From positions 1,116,001-1,180,000 of the forward strand of contig NZ_CP188319.1 of assembly GCF_050033475.1 (NCBI RefSeq): a DNA stretch of 64,000 nt, given 5' to 3'. The notes beneath the pieces are model-generated. The model worked only from the letters and a program-made list of their open reading frames with translations, ran no database searches and was not told the DNA's origin. Below are positions 26,753 through 36,895 of the stretch, piece after piece; position 1 is the first letter of the stretch, and every line of letters starts with the position of its first letter. Position numbers and translations under genes: made by a program. The stretch is from Cetobacterium sp050033475 (GTDB lineage Bacteria; Fusobacteriota; Fusobacteriia; Fusobacteriales; Fusobacteriaceae).

Positions 26753-27349
26753 ATGAATTGTATATTTGATGAAGAAACACAATACTTAGAGGAATTAAGT
26801 AAAAAGAATATTGCAGAGTTAAAAGAAATGGATTCTAATGGAAATATGATTGGATATATCTATACAAGAGATCCTTTTACAGGTGCAAGAACTTTAGCTG
26901 GAAAATATAGTTCTCAAGGTGGAAATTTTAAAGATATACATTTATTGAAATTAGACAATGAATTTTTATATAGAGAATTAATTGAACTTGGAAAAATTTT
27001 AGAAAAGAAATCAAAGGATATGGAAAAAATATATTTTTCTATAGAAAATGGAGAAATAAAAATTTTAAAAAATTATTCTGGAGAAAGGACATCGAAGGCC
27101 GTTATTAAAATGGCAATTGATTTTGTTGAAGATGATATATTAACAATTGCGGAGAGTTTAGAAAGAATAAGAGAAATAAAAATTTCTCCTAAGTTTATAG
27201 AAAAATTAGAAAAAACTATGAATTCAAGTGAAGCTATAGTTGATAATTTTGAAAGATTATATTTGGATGGGTTAAGAAAAAATTTAAAAAGATTATTATT
27301 CTGGGCGGATACTTACGAGGTTGAGTTATTTGAAAGTTGTAGAGGATAG
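26753..27349 (+). CDS. Truncated pyruvate phosphate dikinase-like protein (pseudo-enzyme)
   Basis: 198 residues. Residues about 30-145 align closely with the end of the PPDK nucleotide-binding domain: GYIYTRDPFTGARTLAGKY matches GTGVAFTRNPSTGEKGIYGEY. DMEKIYFSIENGEIKIL matches DMQDMEFTIEEGKLYFL, and GERTSKAVIKMAIDFVEDD matches GKRTAPAALQIACDLVDEG. The ligands Asp321, Glu323, Gln335 and Arg337 of the Clostridium symbiosum enzyme are Lys, Tyr, Lys and Tyr here, and the His and PEP domains are missing. So catalysis is unlikely. Set between ccpN and fbp and overlapping fbp, a regulatory role is possible. Confidence 0.72.
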   Translation: MNCIFDEETQYLEELSKKNIAELKEMDSNGNMIGYIYTRDPFTGARTLAGKYSSQGGNFKDIHLLKLDNEFLYRELIELGKILEKKSKDMEKIYFSIENGEIKILKNYSGERTSKAVIKMAIDFVEDDILTIAESLERIREIKISPKFIEKLEKTMNSSEAIVDNFERLYLDGLRKNLKRLLFWADTYEVELFESCRG

Positions 27350-29291
27350 GGAGCTAAAATACTTGCAGTTACTTGGACAGAATTTTCCAACTATTGGAGC
27401 AACAGCAACAGAGATAATAAATTTAAAGGCTATTTTAAATTTACCAAAGGGAACAGAACATTTTGTTTCTGATTTACATGGTGAATTTGAAGCATTTGAT
27501 CATGTTATTAGAAATGGATCAGGTGTAATAAGGGAAAAAATTGATTTAATTTTTTCTAGGAGTTTAAGAGAAGAAGAAAAAAAACAATTGGCAACAGTAA
27601 TTTATTATCCTAAGGAAAAAATAAGAGAAATTATCAAAAGTGAAGAAAATATTGATGAATGGTATAGAATAACAATAGATAGACTACTTCAGATATTGAG
27701 AGTGGTATCGTCTAAATATACTAGTTCAAAGGTAAGAAAAGCACTACCAGAGGATTTTGCATATATAATACAAGAATTATTATATGAAAGGGATGGAGTT
27801 CCTAATAAATTAGAATATGTTGCAGAAATAGTAGAAACAATTATTGCCATTGGGAGAGGGCAGTATTTTATAGAAGCATTAAGCAATGTTATACAAAGAT
27901 TGATAGTGGATAAACTTCATGTACTAGGAGATATTTATGACAGAGGTCCAGCTCCTCATTTAATTATGGATAGATTGATGAAACATCATAATGTAGATAT
28001 TCAATGGGGAAATCATGATATTTTATGGATGGGAGCCTCAGCAGGGCAATTAGGATGTATTGCCAATGTAGTTAGAATATGTACTCGTTATTCAAATAGA
28101 GATATTTTGGAAGAAGTATATGGAATAAATTTATTACCCTTGGCAACCTTTGCCATGGAAGTTTATGGAAATGATTCCTGTGAATGTTTTATGCCTAAGG
28201 ATAGATGTCTTTATAAAAAAAGAGATATTGATTTAATTAGCAAAATGCATAAGGCTATATCTATTATTCAATTTAAAATTGAGGGAGAAATAATAGATAG
28301 AAATCCACAGTTTCATATGGAAAACAGAAAACTTTTGCATAGAATTAATTTAGAAAAGGGAATTATAACTATAGATGGAAAGGATTATAAACTTAAAGAT
28401 AAATATTTTCCAACAATGGATATAAATAACCCTTATAAGTTAACAGAAGAAGAAAAAGAAATAATAATTAAGCTACAAAATAGTTTTCTGAGAAGTGAAA
28501 AATTACAAAATCATATGAGTTTTCTATTTTCTAAAGGAAGTATGTATTTAAGATATAATGGAAATCTTTTATATCATGGTTGTATTCCTTTAAAAGAAAC
28601 AGGTGAATTACAGGAAGTTGAAATACTAGGGGAAATTTTAAAGGGAAAAGATTATTTAGATACATGTGATACAATTTGCAGAAAAGGATATTTTGGAAAA
28701 TGCAAAGATACAGATAAATATAAGGATTATTTTTGGTATTTTTGGTGTGGAAGATATTCACCATTATTTGGAAAAAATTCCATGAAGACCTTTGAAAGAT
28801 ATTTTGTAGAGGATAAAATCACTCATAAGGAAAGAAAAAATTATTACTATGATTTTTATGACAATGAGATGGTTTTTGAAAATATTTTAGAAAACTTTGG
28901 CTTGAGTAAGAAAAAATCTAGAATTATAAATGGACATGTCCCAGTTAAATCTAAGGATGGGGAGAATCCGATAAAAGCAAAGGGAAAATTATTGGTGATT
29001 GACGGTGGTTTTTCTAAGGCTTATCAAGAGGAAACAGGACATGGGGGTTATACATTAATATATAATTCGCAAACCTTAAAAATAGTTTCTCATGAACCTT
29101 TTACGTGTAGGGAGAACGCGATAAAAGATTGTACAGATATACATTCTACAGCAGTTACTATAGAAAGAAGCATTGATCGAATAAGAGTTGGGGATACTGA
29201 TGTTGGACGAGAACTAAAGGAGCAAATAATTGATTTAGAAAAATTATTACTTGCTTATAGAAAAGGACTTGTGAAGGAAAGAATAAAGTGA
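27330..29291 (+). CDS. fbp: Fructose-1,6-bisphosphatase, class III
   Basis: Start probably TTG 27330, nine bases after GAGG and inside the end of the preceding gene (TTG 27321 is the alternative); about 653 residues, as in Firmicutes. Metallophosphatase-type motifs are visible: FVSDLHGEFEAFDH, GDIYDRGPAPHLIMD, WGNHDILWMGA and INGHVPVK. The enzyme removes the 1-phosphate of fructose-1,6-bisphosphate in gluconeogenesis. Context with a CcpN-type repressor supports carbon-source control. Confidence 0.95.
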   Translation: MKVVEDRELKYLQLLGQNFPTIGATATEIINLKAILNLPKGTEHFVSDLHGEFEAFDHVIRNGSGVIREKIDLIFSRSLREEEKKQLATVIYYPKEKIREIIKSEENIDEWYRITIDRLLQILRVVSSKYTSSKVRKALPEDFAYIIQELLYERDGVPNKLEYVAEIVETIIAIGRGQYFIEALSNVIQRLIVDKLHVLGDIYDRGPAPHLIMDRLMKHHNVDIQWGNHDILWMGASAGQLGCIANVVRICTRYSNRDILEEVYGINLLPLATFAMEVYGNDSCECFMPKDRCLYKKRDIDLISKMHKAISIIQFKIEGEIIDRNPQFHMENRKLLHRINLEKGIITIDGKDYKLKDKYFPTMDINNPYKLTEEEKEIIIKLQNSFLRSEKLQNHMSFLFSKGSMYLRYNGNLLYHGCIPLKETGELQEVEILGEILKGKDYLDTCDTICRKGYFGKCKDTDKYKDYFWYFWCGRYSPLFGKNSMKTFERYFVEDKITHKERKNYYYDFYDNEMVFENILENFGLSKKKSRIINGHVPVKSKDGENPIKAKGKLLVIDGGFSKAYQEETGHGGYTLIYNSQTLKIVSHEPFTCRENAIKDCTDIHSTAVTIERSIDRIRVGDTDVGRELKEQIIDLEKLLLAYRKGLVKERIK

Positions 29292-29295
29292 TAAA

Positions 29296-29333
29296 AAGAG
29301 TGCTGAAATAATTAATTATTTCAGCACTTTTGT
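29296..29333. terminator. Intrinsic terminator between fbp and DUF1904 gene
   Basis: AGTGCTGAAATAA pairs with TTATTTCAGCACT, with T-rich flanks in both directions, between convergent genes. Confidence 0.85.
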
Positions 29334-29337
29334 TATA

Positions 29338-29667
29338 TTAGAAATGAGCTCCATTTTCATAATATGTATTTTCTTTTAAAAGTGTAAATACAACTGTAGT
29401 ATCTTTTCCACCATTAATTGATTTACAAAAATTTGTAATTGCAATGGCAACTTTATTTTGAACTTCTTGTCCACGATCAAACCAAGCCATATCAACAAAA
29501 GTAAATCCTGGAATTATATTTCCATCAAAAATAAATTCAGTCTCTCTATGCTCTAAAGTGAACCAAGTTCTGTCACAACCTATAATTTCAGTTAACTCAT
29601 CAATTAATTGCTTTGAATTTTCAATTAAAGCTTTTTTTTCAAGACCTCTAAAAGTTAAATGTGGCAT
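29338..29667 (-). CDS. DUF1904-family protein (tautomerase-like fold)
   Basis: 109 residues. The pattern MPHLTFRGLEKKALIENSKQ, then ELTEIIGCDRTWFTLEH, fits DUF1904, a family with a MIF/tautomerase-like fold. Its first residues after Met are Pro-His, consistent with a possible N-terminal proline. Function is unknown. Its start lies three bases beyond the stop of the upstream M16 peptidase gene, so it is co-transcribed. Confidence 0.78.
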   Translation of the reverse strand: MPHLTFRGLEKKALIENSKQLIDELTEIIGCDRTWFTLEHRETEFIFDGNIIPGFTFVDMAWFDRGQEVQNKVAIAITNFCKSINGGKDTTVVFTLLKENTYYENGAHF

Positions 29668-29669
29668 CT

Positions 29670-32438
29670 TTAATCCTCTCCCTCTGGTAATAATGTAATT
29701 TGAATATAATTATTTGTATTAATTGCTTCTTTTAAGAATTTTACCATATTTTCATAATTAATAAAAGAAGTGTATTGGTTAGGAGTTAAAATTTCATAAT
29801 TAGGAACAAAGGATTTTTTATATAGATATTGAAACCAAAATTGATTTTTTTTCATGGAAGTTTCATAGGTCAATTGATAATTTTTAATAATATCGTCAAT
29901 TTTTCTTTTACTAATTTTTCCATTTACAAAATCATTAACTACTTTTTTAGTAGCCTCTGTTATTTCCTCTGTTCTATCAACCTTTGTACTAAATAAAATT
30001 CTTAAGTCATTTTCACCATAGTTATAAGATTCTAAATTTGGTATAGAGTATATAGAATAGACACCACCTAATTTTTCTCTAATTTCCTCAATTAAAATCA
30101 TATCTAATATTTTAGCACTGGCAGTATACATAATTCTGTCATTATTGCTGTAGGTTCCTTCGTAGGGATAAATTAAAGTAACTGTTGATTTTTTATCAAT
30201 TCCCTTAGTAACTTCTTCTTTAAGTATATTTTTAGGATGTTTTATATCTAAGGAGATAGCTGTTTTATTTTCAACTTTTGAAGGTAAAGAAGAAAAATAT
30301 TTATTAATTTTGTCTATAGCTTCTTCCTTAGAAAGAGAACCTACTAAAATCAATTTATAATTGTTAAAATTACTGAACTTCTCTTTGAATATATTTAAAG
30401 TACTAGAAGAATTAATTTTATCTAAGTCTTCTATTGAAAGAGGTTTTCTTCTAGGATTATTTTGAGAAATAACTTCTGAAATTTTATCCTTATAAAGAGC
30501 TTTAGGAGAGTTTTTCCTATTTTTAACATCATCCTTTAATTGAGCAATAATATTTGTGAAAAGTGTTTTGTCAATTTGTGGATTACTAATCATAAGTCTG
30601 AAAAAATCTAAGGATGTATCTAAATCTTTTAAATTAGAATTTATTAAAAAACCTTGTTCATAATCATTAATATATGGTGTAACTGAGAAGTTTTTTCCCT
30701 TCATAAAAACATCCATATTATCAGTGGAAATATTTCCAACGGAAGAGTTAGAAACTAAATAAGAAGCTAGTAAGGAGTTTAAATAATTGTTATAGTCATC
30801 AGTTGAACTACCTTCTTCTTTAAATAGACGAATATATATTTTATCCTTATCAAAATTTGTATTTTTGAAATAAACTTCAATTCCATTAGATAAGGTAAAT
30901 ATAGTATAATCTTTTTCATTTTTTGTACTAACTATATTTCCTTTAGTTAAGTTAGGTTTTTCTAATATAGGTGATTGAGAAATAATATTTAATGAATTTT
31001 CTTTTGAATTTCTTATTTCGTTTATAAGTTTATTAATTTCTTCAGATGAAGGAACTATTAAATTATCTTTTTTAGGAGCTGTTAAAAATACAACTAAATT
31101 TGGATTGTAAAGAGTTTTAGCAGCATTTTCTATATCAGTAGGAGTAATTTTACTTATAAGAGATTCTGTTAATTCTAATTCTTTTTGAGGATTTAAAAAA
31201 GTATCTCCAAGAAGATATCTATCTTTTATCATATCAACATAGGTATTATTAGTTATACTTTTTTCATTGACTACAAAGTTTTTTAAGGTATTTATATAAT
31301 CTTCTTTTTCTAAATTTAAAGAATCATTTGATATTTTATTAGTGGCAAAATATTTAATAAGAGAATAGGAATTTTTTATTCCTGCAAGAATATTATCTTC
31401 TCTTAAGTTCAAAGATACTCCGTAGAATCTATCATAATTGCCAATATTATATGAATAGGATTCACCAGCAATGATTGGAGTATTAGGTTCTTTTGCCATT
31501 ATTGAAATTTGTGTATTTATAATTCCATTTAAAAGCTCTAAAGTTAGATATTTTTTTAAATTTTCCATGGTATTGATTGGGAAATTAGCTCCGTGAGTTA
31601 TAAAATCTAGAGAAACCCCTGTTAATTCAGGATCTGTAAAAACAGTTGTAGATTTTTTAAAGTTATCTCCTACTTTATAAACAGGTCTTTCTGTGAAGGT
31701 ATCAGGAGTTGTATAATCAAAATATTTTTTAATTATATTTTCTACCTCTGTAGGATTGAAGTCTCCTACAGCAATAACTGCCATATTTTTAGGAGTATAC
31801 CATTTAATATAATAGTCTTTTAATAATTTTGAAGAAGCATTTTTTATATGTTCTGGGGTACCTATAGGAAATCTGTAGAAATATCTAGAGTTTCCGAATA
31901 TTGCTTTTTTTTGTAAATCACCAATTCTTTGAACTAATCCTTGTCTTAGACGCCATTCTTCTAAAACAACAGATTTTTCATCATCAATAGCTTTAGGATC
32001 TAAGGTTATCTCAGAAGCCCATTCCCTAAGAACTTCAATTCCTTTATTTAGATCTTCAGAAGAAGTTGGTATTTGTAGCTTATAAACAGTTTCTCCAAAA
32101 CTAGTATAAGCATTTAAATCTCCTCCAAAGTCTAATCCTAAAGATTGTAGATACTTTATTAAATCATTTTTTTTATATTTAGTTGTACCATTGAATGCCA
32201 TATGCTCTAAAAGATGAGCAAGTCCCTGTTGATCATCATTTTCATTTAAAGATCCAGACTTAACAACTAAATTTAAAGTAGCTCGATTTTCAGGCTTTTC
32301 ATTTTTTAAAATATAGTAGTGAAGTCCATTCTTTAAAGAACCTTCAATAAGATTTGGAGAATCTTTAAGGTTTTCGGAAAAAATAAAGACTGAGTAAAAA
32401 ATAAATATTAATAGAAAATAAATTTTTTTGAAGTGCAT
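29670..32438 (-). CDS. Exported M16-family (pitrilysin-like) zinc peptidase
   Basis: 922 residues with a signal peptide (MHFKKIYFLLIFIFYSVFIFS). The inverted zinc motif HLLEH is at 75-79 in GLAHLLEHMAFNGT, and a downstream acidic ligand lies in DDEKSVVLEEWR. Two homologous halves are present; only the first has the zinc motif, as in long PqqL-type or pitrilysin-type proteins. It probably acts in the periplasm on peptides. AAAGGAG precedes the start. Confidence 0.9.
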   Translation of the reverse strand: MHFKKIYFLLIFIFYSVFIFSENLKDSPNLIEGSLKNGLHYYILKNEKPENRATLNLVVKSGSLNENDDQQGLAHLLEHMAFNGTTKYKKNDLIKYLQSLGLDFGGDLNAYTSFGETVYKLQIPTSSEDLNKGIEVLREWASEITLDPKAIDDEKSVVLEEWRLRQGLVQRIGDLQKKAIFGNSRYFYRFPIGTPEHIKNASSKLLKDYYIKWYTPKNMAVIAVGDFNPTEVENIIKKYFDYTTPDTFTERPVYKVGDNFKKSTTVFTDPELTGVSLDFITHGANFPINTMENLKKYLTLELLNGIINTQISIMAKEPNTPIIAGESYSYNIGNYDRFYGVSLNLREDNILAGIKNSYSLIKYFATNKISNDSLNLEKEDYINTLKNFVVNEKSITNNTYVDMIKDRYLLGDTFLNPQKELELTESLISKITPTDIENAAKTLYNPNLVVFLTAPKKDNLIVPSSEEINKLINEIRNSKENSLNIISQSPILEKPNLTKGNIVSTKNEKDYTIFTLSNGIEVYFKNTNFDKDKIYIRLFKEEGSSTDDYNNYLNSLLASYLVSNSSVGNISTDNMDVFMKGKNFSVTPYINDYEQGFLINSNLKDLDTSLDFFRLMISNPQIDKTLFTNIIAQLKDDVKNRKNSPKALYKDKISEVISQNNPRRKPLSIEDLDKINSSSTLNIFKEKFSNFNNYKLILVGSLSKEEAIDKINKYFSSLPSKVENKTAISLDIKHPKNILKEEVTKGIDKKSTVTLIYPYEGTYSNNDRIMYTASAKILDMILIEEIREKLGGVYSIYSIPNLESYNYGENDLRILFSTKVDRTEEITEATKKVVNDFVNGKISKRKIDDIIKNYQLTYETSMKKNQFWFQYLYKKSFVPNYEILTPNQYTSFINYENMVKFLKEAINTNNYIQITLLPEGED

Positions 32439-32573
32439 AGAAAAACTCCTTTAATATTTTTTGTGCTATTTAAATTCTAACAGAGGGGTATAGTTTTTTC
32501 TAGTAAAAGTATAAAAAAAATGTTATTTTATAATAGTATATGGTTATTAATACAGATGAAAGTGGAGGAGCAT

Positions 32574-34118
32574 GTGAAGATTAGAAGCAAAAGAAGATTT
32601 AGTAGTTTTTTAACAATTGTAATTTTAGTTGTATGTGGAATTATTTATATTTCAGAGAGTTCTGAAAAAAAAGATAATCCTTTAAAAGTTCAACAGGAAA
32701 TAAAAGTAAATTTATTTTCTCAACAAGCTCATGGAGCAGATTTGAAAGATAAAACAGAAGTTCCTAAGGAATTTTTAATTGAAAAAAAAGAAGAGAAAAA
32801 ACAAATTGAGAAAAAAATAATAGGAAGAGAATATTTCTTTGTTAAGGAGCATAAAGTAAGAGTATATTCAGATATAGAGAATAAAAAAGTTATAGATAAT
32901 TTAGCAAAGGGAACTAGAGTAGAAATACTAGAAGAGCAAATTGAAACAAAGGAAATAAAAGGAAAAAAAGAACAGATTTCTTGGGTTTTTATAAAATATA
33001 AAAATGATTTAAAAGATAAAAAAGGATGGATTAGAAAAGATATGCTTGTGGATGAGTTAAATAAAACTTTACCAAGCTCATGGTCAAATTTAGATTTTAA
33101 TTATAATAAAGAAATTGTAAATTATCCAGATAATCCAAGAATTGATGTTAAAGGAATTTATGTAAATATATATTCAATAGCAAGTGAAAGAAAACTTAAT
33201 AAATTAATTCAATTGGCAAAGGATACAGATATAAATGCCTTTGTAATAGATGTAAAGGATGATAATGGAACTTTACTTTTCCCTATGGAAGGAATGGAAA
33301 AATATAATCCTAAGGCAAATAGATATAATCCAATTAAAGATATAAATAGTCTTATGAAGAAATTAAAAGAAAATAATATCTATACAATTGCAAGAATAGT
33401 ATCTTTCAAAGATCCAAGTTATGCAAAGGCAAATCCTGAAAAAGCTATTATAAAAAGAGACACAGGAAAACCTTTTACAAATAGTGATGGTATTATTTGG
33501 GTATCACCTCATGACAGAAACTTATGGGCATATAATGTTAGTGTTGCTGAAGCAGCTGCAAAGGCAGGATTTAATGAGATACAGTTTGATTATGTTAGAT
33601 TCCCAGCTTCAAATGGTGGAAAATTAGATAAATTTTTAGATTATAGAAATGTTGGAGATCAATCTAAACCTGGAACTATCCAAAAATATTTAAAATATGC
33701 AAGAACAAAATTAGCACCACTTCATGTTTATATCAGTGCAGATACTTATGGTCAAATAGGAACTTTCCCAGATGATATGGGATTAGGACAGTATTGGGAA
33801 TCTTTAAGTACAGTTGTAGATTACATGTGTCCAATGCAATATCCAAGTCATTATGGTCCAGGAGCTTACGGATTAGCAATTCCAGATGCAAATCCTTATA
33901 AAACAATTTATCATTCAACGATAGATTCTATAAATAGAAATGAAAATATTGATCATCCAGCAATGATAAGACCTTGGATTCAAGCATTTACAGCAACTTG
34001 GGTTAAGGGACATATAAATTATGGTCCAAGAGAAATAAAAGAACAGGTAAAAGCAATGAAGGATTTAGGGGTAAATGAATATTTATTATGGAGTCCAAGT
34101 AATAATTATAAGCTTTAA
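32574..34118 (+). CDS. Membrane-anchored SH3 plus putative glycoside hydrolase (DUF4015/GH13-like)
   Basis: I choose GTG 32574, five bases after GGAGG; 514 residues. An N-terminal signal anchor (about 11-27) leads into a low-complexity Lys/Glu linker and a bacterial SH3-type domain (KVRVYSDIENKKVIDNLAKG to GWIRKDM). The rest is a TIM-barrel-like putative glycoside hydrolase domain: DVKGIYVNIYSIASERKLNK, VIDVKDDNGTLLFP, FDYVRFPASNGG and ADTYGQIG. This family (Pfam 'putative glycosyl hydrolase domain') has no firm substrate. Envelope glycan processing is a reasonable guess. Confidence 0.78.
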   Translation: MKIRSKRRFSSFLTIVILVVCGIIYISESSEKKDNPLKVQQEIKVNLFSQQAHGADLKDKTEVPKEFLIEKKEEKKQIEKKIIGREYFFVKEHKVRVYSDIENKKVIDNLAKGTRVEILEEQIETKEIKGKKEQISWVFIKYKNDLKDKKGWIRKDMLVDELNKTLPSSWSNLDFNYNKEIVNYPDNPRIDVKGIYVNIYSIASERKLNKLIQLAKDTDINAFVIDVKDDNGTLLFPMEGMEKYNPKANRYNPIKDINSLMKKLKENNIYTIARIVSFKDPSYAKANPEKAIIKRDTGKPFTNSDGIIWVSPHDRNLWAYNVSVAEAAAKAGFNEIQFDYVRFPASNGGKLDKFLDYRNVGDQSKPGTIQKYLKYARTKLAPLHVYISADTYGQIGTFPDDMGLGQYWESLSTVVDYMCPMQYPSHYGPGAYGLAIPDANPYKTIYHSTIDSINRNENIDHPAMIRPWIQAFTATWVKGHINYGPREIKEQVKAMKDLGVNEYLLWSPSNNYKL

Positions 34119-34129
34119 AAAAAACCATG

Positions 34130-34158
34130 TTCAAAAAAAGTATAATATATGATATAAT
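34130..34158 (+). promoter_or_regulatory. Promoter for truB-typA
   Basis: TTCAAA (34130-34135), 17-base spacer, TATAAT (34153-34158). Confidence 0.55.
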
Positions 34159-34191
34159 ATAGTCTGAATTTATGAATGGAGTTGATTCTTT

Positions 34192-35049
34192 TTGGAAGGT
34201 ATAATAACTATTGATAAACCTACAGGAATTACTTCCTTTGATGTTATAAGAAAATTAAGAAAAATCTTAAAAGAAAGAAGAATAGGACATACAGGAACTT
34301 TAGATCCATTAGCAACAGGAGTATTGGTTATTTGTGTTGGTAGAGCTACAAAATTAGCTCAGGATATAGAGGGGTATGATAAAACTTATATAGCTGATTT
34401 TCAATTGGGATATAGAACAGACACTTATGATACAGAGGGTAAGATTTTAGAAAAAGTAGAAAATTTCAATGTATCAAAAGAGGATTTAGAAAATTCTTTA
34501 AGAAAATTCATAGGAAACATTGGACAAATACCACCAATGTATTCTGCTATTAAAATCGATGGGAAAAAACTTTATGAGTTGGCAAGGGAAGGAAAGGAAA
34601 TAGAAAGAGCTTCTAGACCTGTGACAATAAATAAAATTGAGCTTCTTGATTTTGATGGAATTAATGGAAAGATTTTGTGTGAGGTTTCTAAGGGAACTTA
34701 TATAAGATCCTTGATAGATGATTTAGGTAAGGATTTAGGAGTTTATGCAACTATGAGTGGTTTGAGAAGAACTCAAGTAGGAGGAGAGACTCTTGAAAAA
34801 AGCTACACTTTGGAAGAAATAGAAAAGTGTGTTTTAGAATCTGATTATGAATTTATCAGATCTGTGGAAAATTATTTTAATTTTGAACCTGTTAATATCG
34901 ACTCAGGAAAAGATAAAACTTTATATTTAAATGGTCAAAGAGTTAAAATGCAAAAACCAGATGGTAAATGTAGAGTTTATTGTGATGGAATTTTTCTTGG
35001 ATTAGGAGAAATTAATAGGGGACTACTTAAAGGTTACAAATATTACTAA
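34192..35049 (+). CDS. truB: tRNA pseudouridine(55) synthase
   Basis: 285 residues from a TTG start (GGAG ten bases upstream). GIITIDKPTGITSFDVIRKL and the catalytic Asp in GHTGTLDPLATGVL identify TruB, which makes pseudouridine 55 in the T-loop of tRNA. CSKGTYIRSL-like sequence (VSKGTYIRSLIDDLG) is the second conserved motif, and a PUA-like domain ends the protein. typA follows 18 bases on. Confidence 0.96.
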   Translation: MEGIITIDKPTGITSFDVIRKLRKILKERRIGHTGTLDPLATGVLVICVGRATKLAQDIEGYDKTYIADFQLGYRTDTYDTEGKILEKVENFNVSKEDLENSLRKFIGNIGQIPPMYSAIKIDGKKLYELAREGKEIERASRPVTINKIELLDFDGINGKILCEVSKGTYIRSLIDDLGKDLGVYATMSGLRRTQVGGETLEKSYTLEEIEKCVLESDYEFIRSVENYFNFEPVNIDSGKDKTLYLNGQRVKMQKPDGKCRVYCDGIFLGLGEINRGLLKGYKYY

Positions 35050-35067
35050 TATAGAGAGGAAAGAGAT

Positions 35068-36873
35068 ATGAATATTAAAAACATTGCAATCATAGCTCAC
35101 GTTGACCATGGTAAAACTACAATCGTAGACTGTCTTTTAAGACAATCTGGAGTTTTCGGTGCACACGAGTTAGAAAAAGTTTCAGAAAGAGTAATGGACT
35201 CAAATGACATCGAGAAAGAAAGAGGAATTACAATTTTCTCTAAAAACGCTTCTGTACACTATAAAGATTATAAAATCAATATAGTAGATACTCCAGGACA
35301 CGCGGACTTCGGAGGAGAAGTACAAAGAATTATGAAAATGGTTGACAGTGTTATATTACTTGTTGACGCATTTGAAGGGCCAATGCCTCAAACTAAATAT
35401 GTATTAAAGAAAGCATTAGAGCAAGGTCATAGACCAATTGTTGTTATCAACAAAGTAGATAGACCAGGATCAAGACCAGAAGAAGTTTTATACATGGTAT
35501 ATGACTTATTCATCGAATTAAATGCTAATGATTTACAATTAGAGTTCCCAGTAGTTTATGCTTCTGGAAAAAATGGATTTGCAATGAAAGAGTTATCTGA
35601 TAAAGGTGTAGATATGCAACCTCTATTTGAAACTATTTTAGAGCATGTTGAGGATCCTGAGGGAGACGTTGAGAAACCTTTACAATTCTTAATAACAAAC
35701 TTAGAGTACGATAACTATGTTGGTAAATTAGCTGTTGGAAGAATCATGAACGGTTCAATCAAAAGAAACCAAGAAGTTATGTTAATTAAAAGAGATGGAA
35801 AAATGGTAAAAGGAAAAGTTTCTGTTCTTTATGGATATGAAGGATTAAGAAGAGTAGAAATTCAAGAAGCTTTTGCTGGAGATATTGTTTCTGTAGCAGG
35901 TATGGAAATAATAGATATCGGAGAAACTATAGCTGATATCAACAATCCAATAGCTTTACCAGTTATTGATATAGATGAGCCTACTTTAGCAATGACATTC
36001 CAAGTAAATGATTCTCCATTTGCTGGAAAAGAAGGAAAATTTGTAACTTCTAGAAATATCTGGGAAAGATTACAAAAAGAATTACAAACAAACGTAAGTA
36101 TGAAAGTAGAAGCTACAGAAAGTCCAGATGCCTTTGTTGTAAAAGGAAGAGGAGAGCTTCAATTATCTATATTATTAGAGAACATGAGAAGAGAAGGATT
36201 TGAAATTCAAGTTTCAAAACCAAGAGTTCTATTTAAAGATATCGATGGAGAAAAATATGAGCCAATCGAATTAGCTTTAGTAGACGTTGAAGATCAATTT
36301 ACAGGTGTTGTAATTGAGAAAATGGGAATTAGAAAGGGAGAAATGGTTTCTATGTGTCCAGGAACAGATGGATATACTAGACTTGAGTTCAAGGTTCCTG
36401 CAAGAGGATTAATTGGATTCAGAAACGAATTCTTAACTGATACAAAAGGATCAGGAATTTTAAACCATTCATTCTATGACTATGAGTTATATAGAGGAGA
36501 GATTCCTACAAGAGCTAAGGGAGTTCTAGTTTCTTTAGAGCAAGGTAAAACTATTCCTTACGCTTTAGGAGGATTACAAGATAGAGGAATTATGTTCCTA
36601 GATCCAGGTGTAGATGTTTATGAGGGTATGATTGTTGGAGAACACAACAGAGAAAATGACCTAGTTGTAAACGTATGTAAAACTAAAAAGTTAACAAATA
36701 TGAGAGCTGCAGGAAGTGACGATACAATTAAATTAGCACCTCCTAGAAAATTCACTCTAGAGCAAGCTTTAGATTACATTGCTGATGATGAATTAGTAGA
36801 GATTACTCCAGTTAACATCAGAATAAGAAAGAAATTCTTAAAAGAAGTAGATAGAAGAAGAAGTTCTAGATAG
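35068..36873 (+). CDS. typA: Ribosome-associated GTPase TypA/BipA
   Basis: 601 residues. G1 AHVDHGKTT at 10-18, switch II DTPGHADFGGEV, G4 NKVDRPG. Elongation-factor-like domains II, III and V follow, with the BipA-specific C-terminus (FTLEQALDYIADDELVEITP). It acts in late 50S assembly and stress adaptation. Codon use is richer in C-ending codons near the start than in neighbours, in line with higher expression. Confidence 0.97.
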   Translation: MNIKNIAIIAHVDHGKTTIVDCLLRQSGVFGAHELEKVSERVMDSNDIEKERGITIFSKNASVHYKDYKINIVDTPGHADFGGEVQRIMKMVDSVILLVDAFEGPMPQTKYVLKKALEQGHRPIVVINKVDRPGSRPEEVLYMVYDLFIELNANDLQLEFPVVYASGKNGFAMKELSDKGVDMQPLFETILEHVEDPEGDVEKPLQFLITNLEYDNYVGKLAVGRIMNGSIKRNQEVMLIKRDGKMVKGKVSVLYGYEGLRRVEIQEAFAGDIVSVAGMEIIDIGETIADINNPIALPVIDIDEPTLAMTFQVNDSPFAGKEGKFVTSRNIWERLQKELQTNVSMKVEATESPDAFVVKGRGELQLSILLENMRREGFEIQVSKPRVLFKDIDGEKYEPIELALVDVEDQFTGVVIEKMGIRKGEMVSMCPGTDGYTRLEFKVPARGLIGFRNEFLTDTKGSGILNHSFYDYELYRGEIPTRAKGVLVSLEQGKTIPYALGGLQDRGIMFLDPGVDVYEGMIVGEHNRENDLVVNVCKTKKLTNMRAAGSDDTIKLAPPRKFTLEQALDYIADDELVEITPVNIRIRKKFLKEVDRRRSSR

Positions 36874-36895
36874 TTTTAACAAGAATTAACAATTT

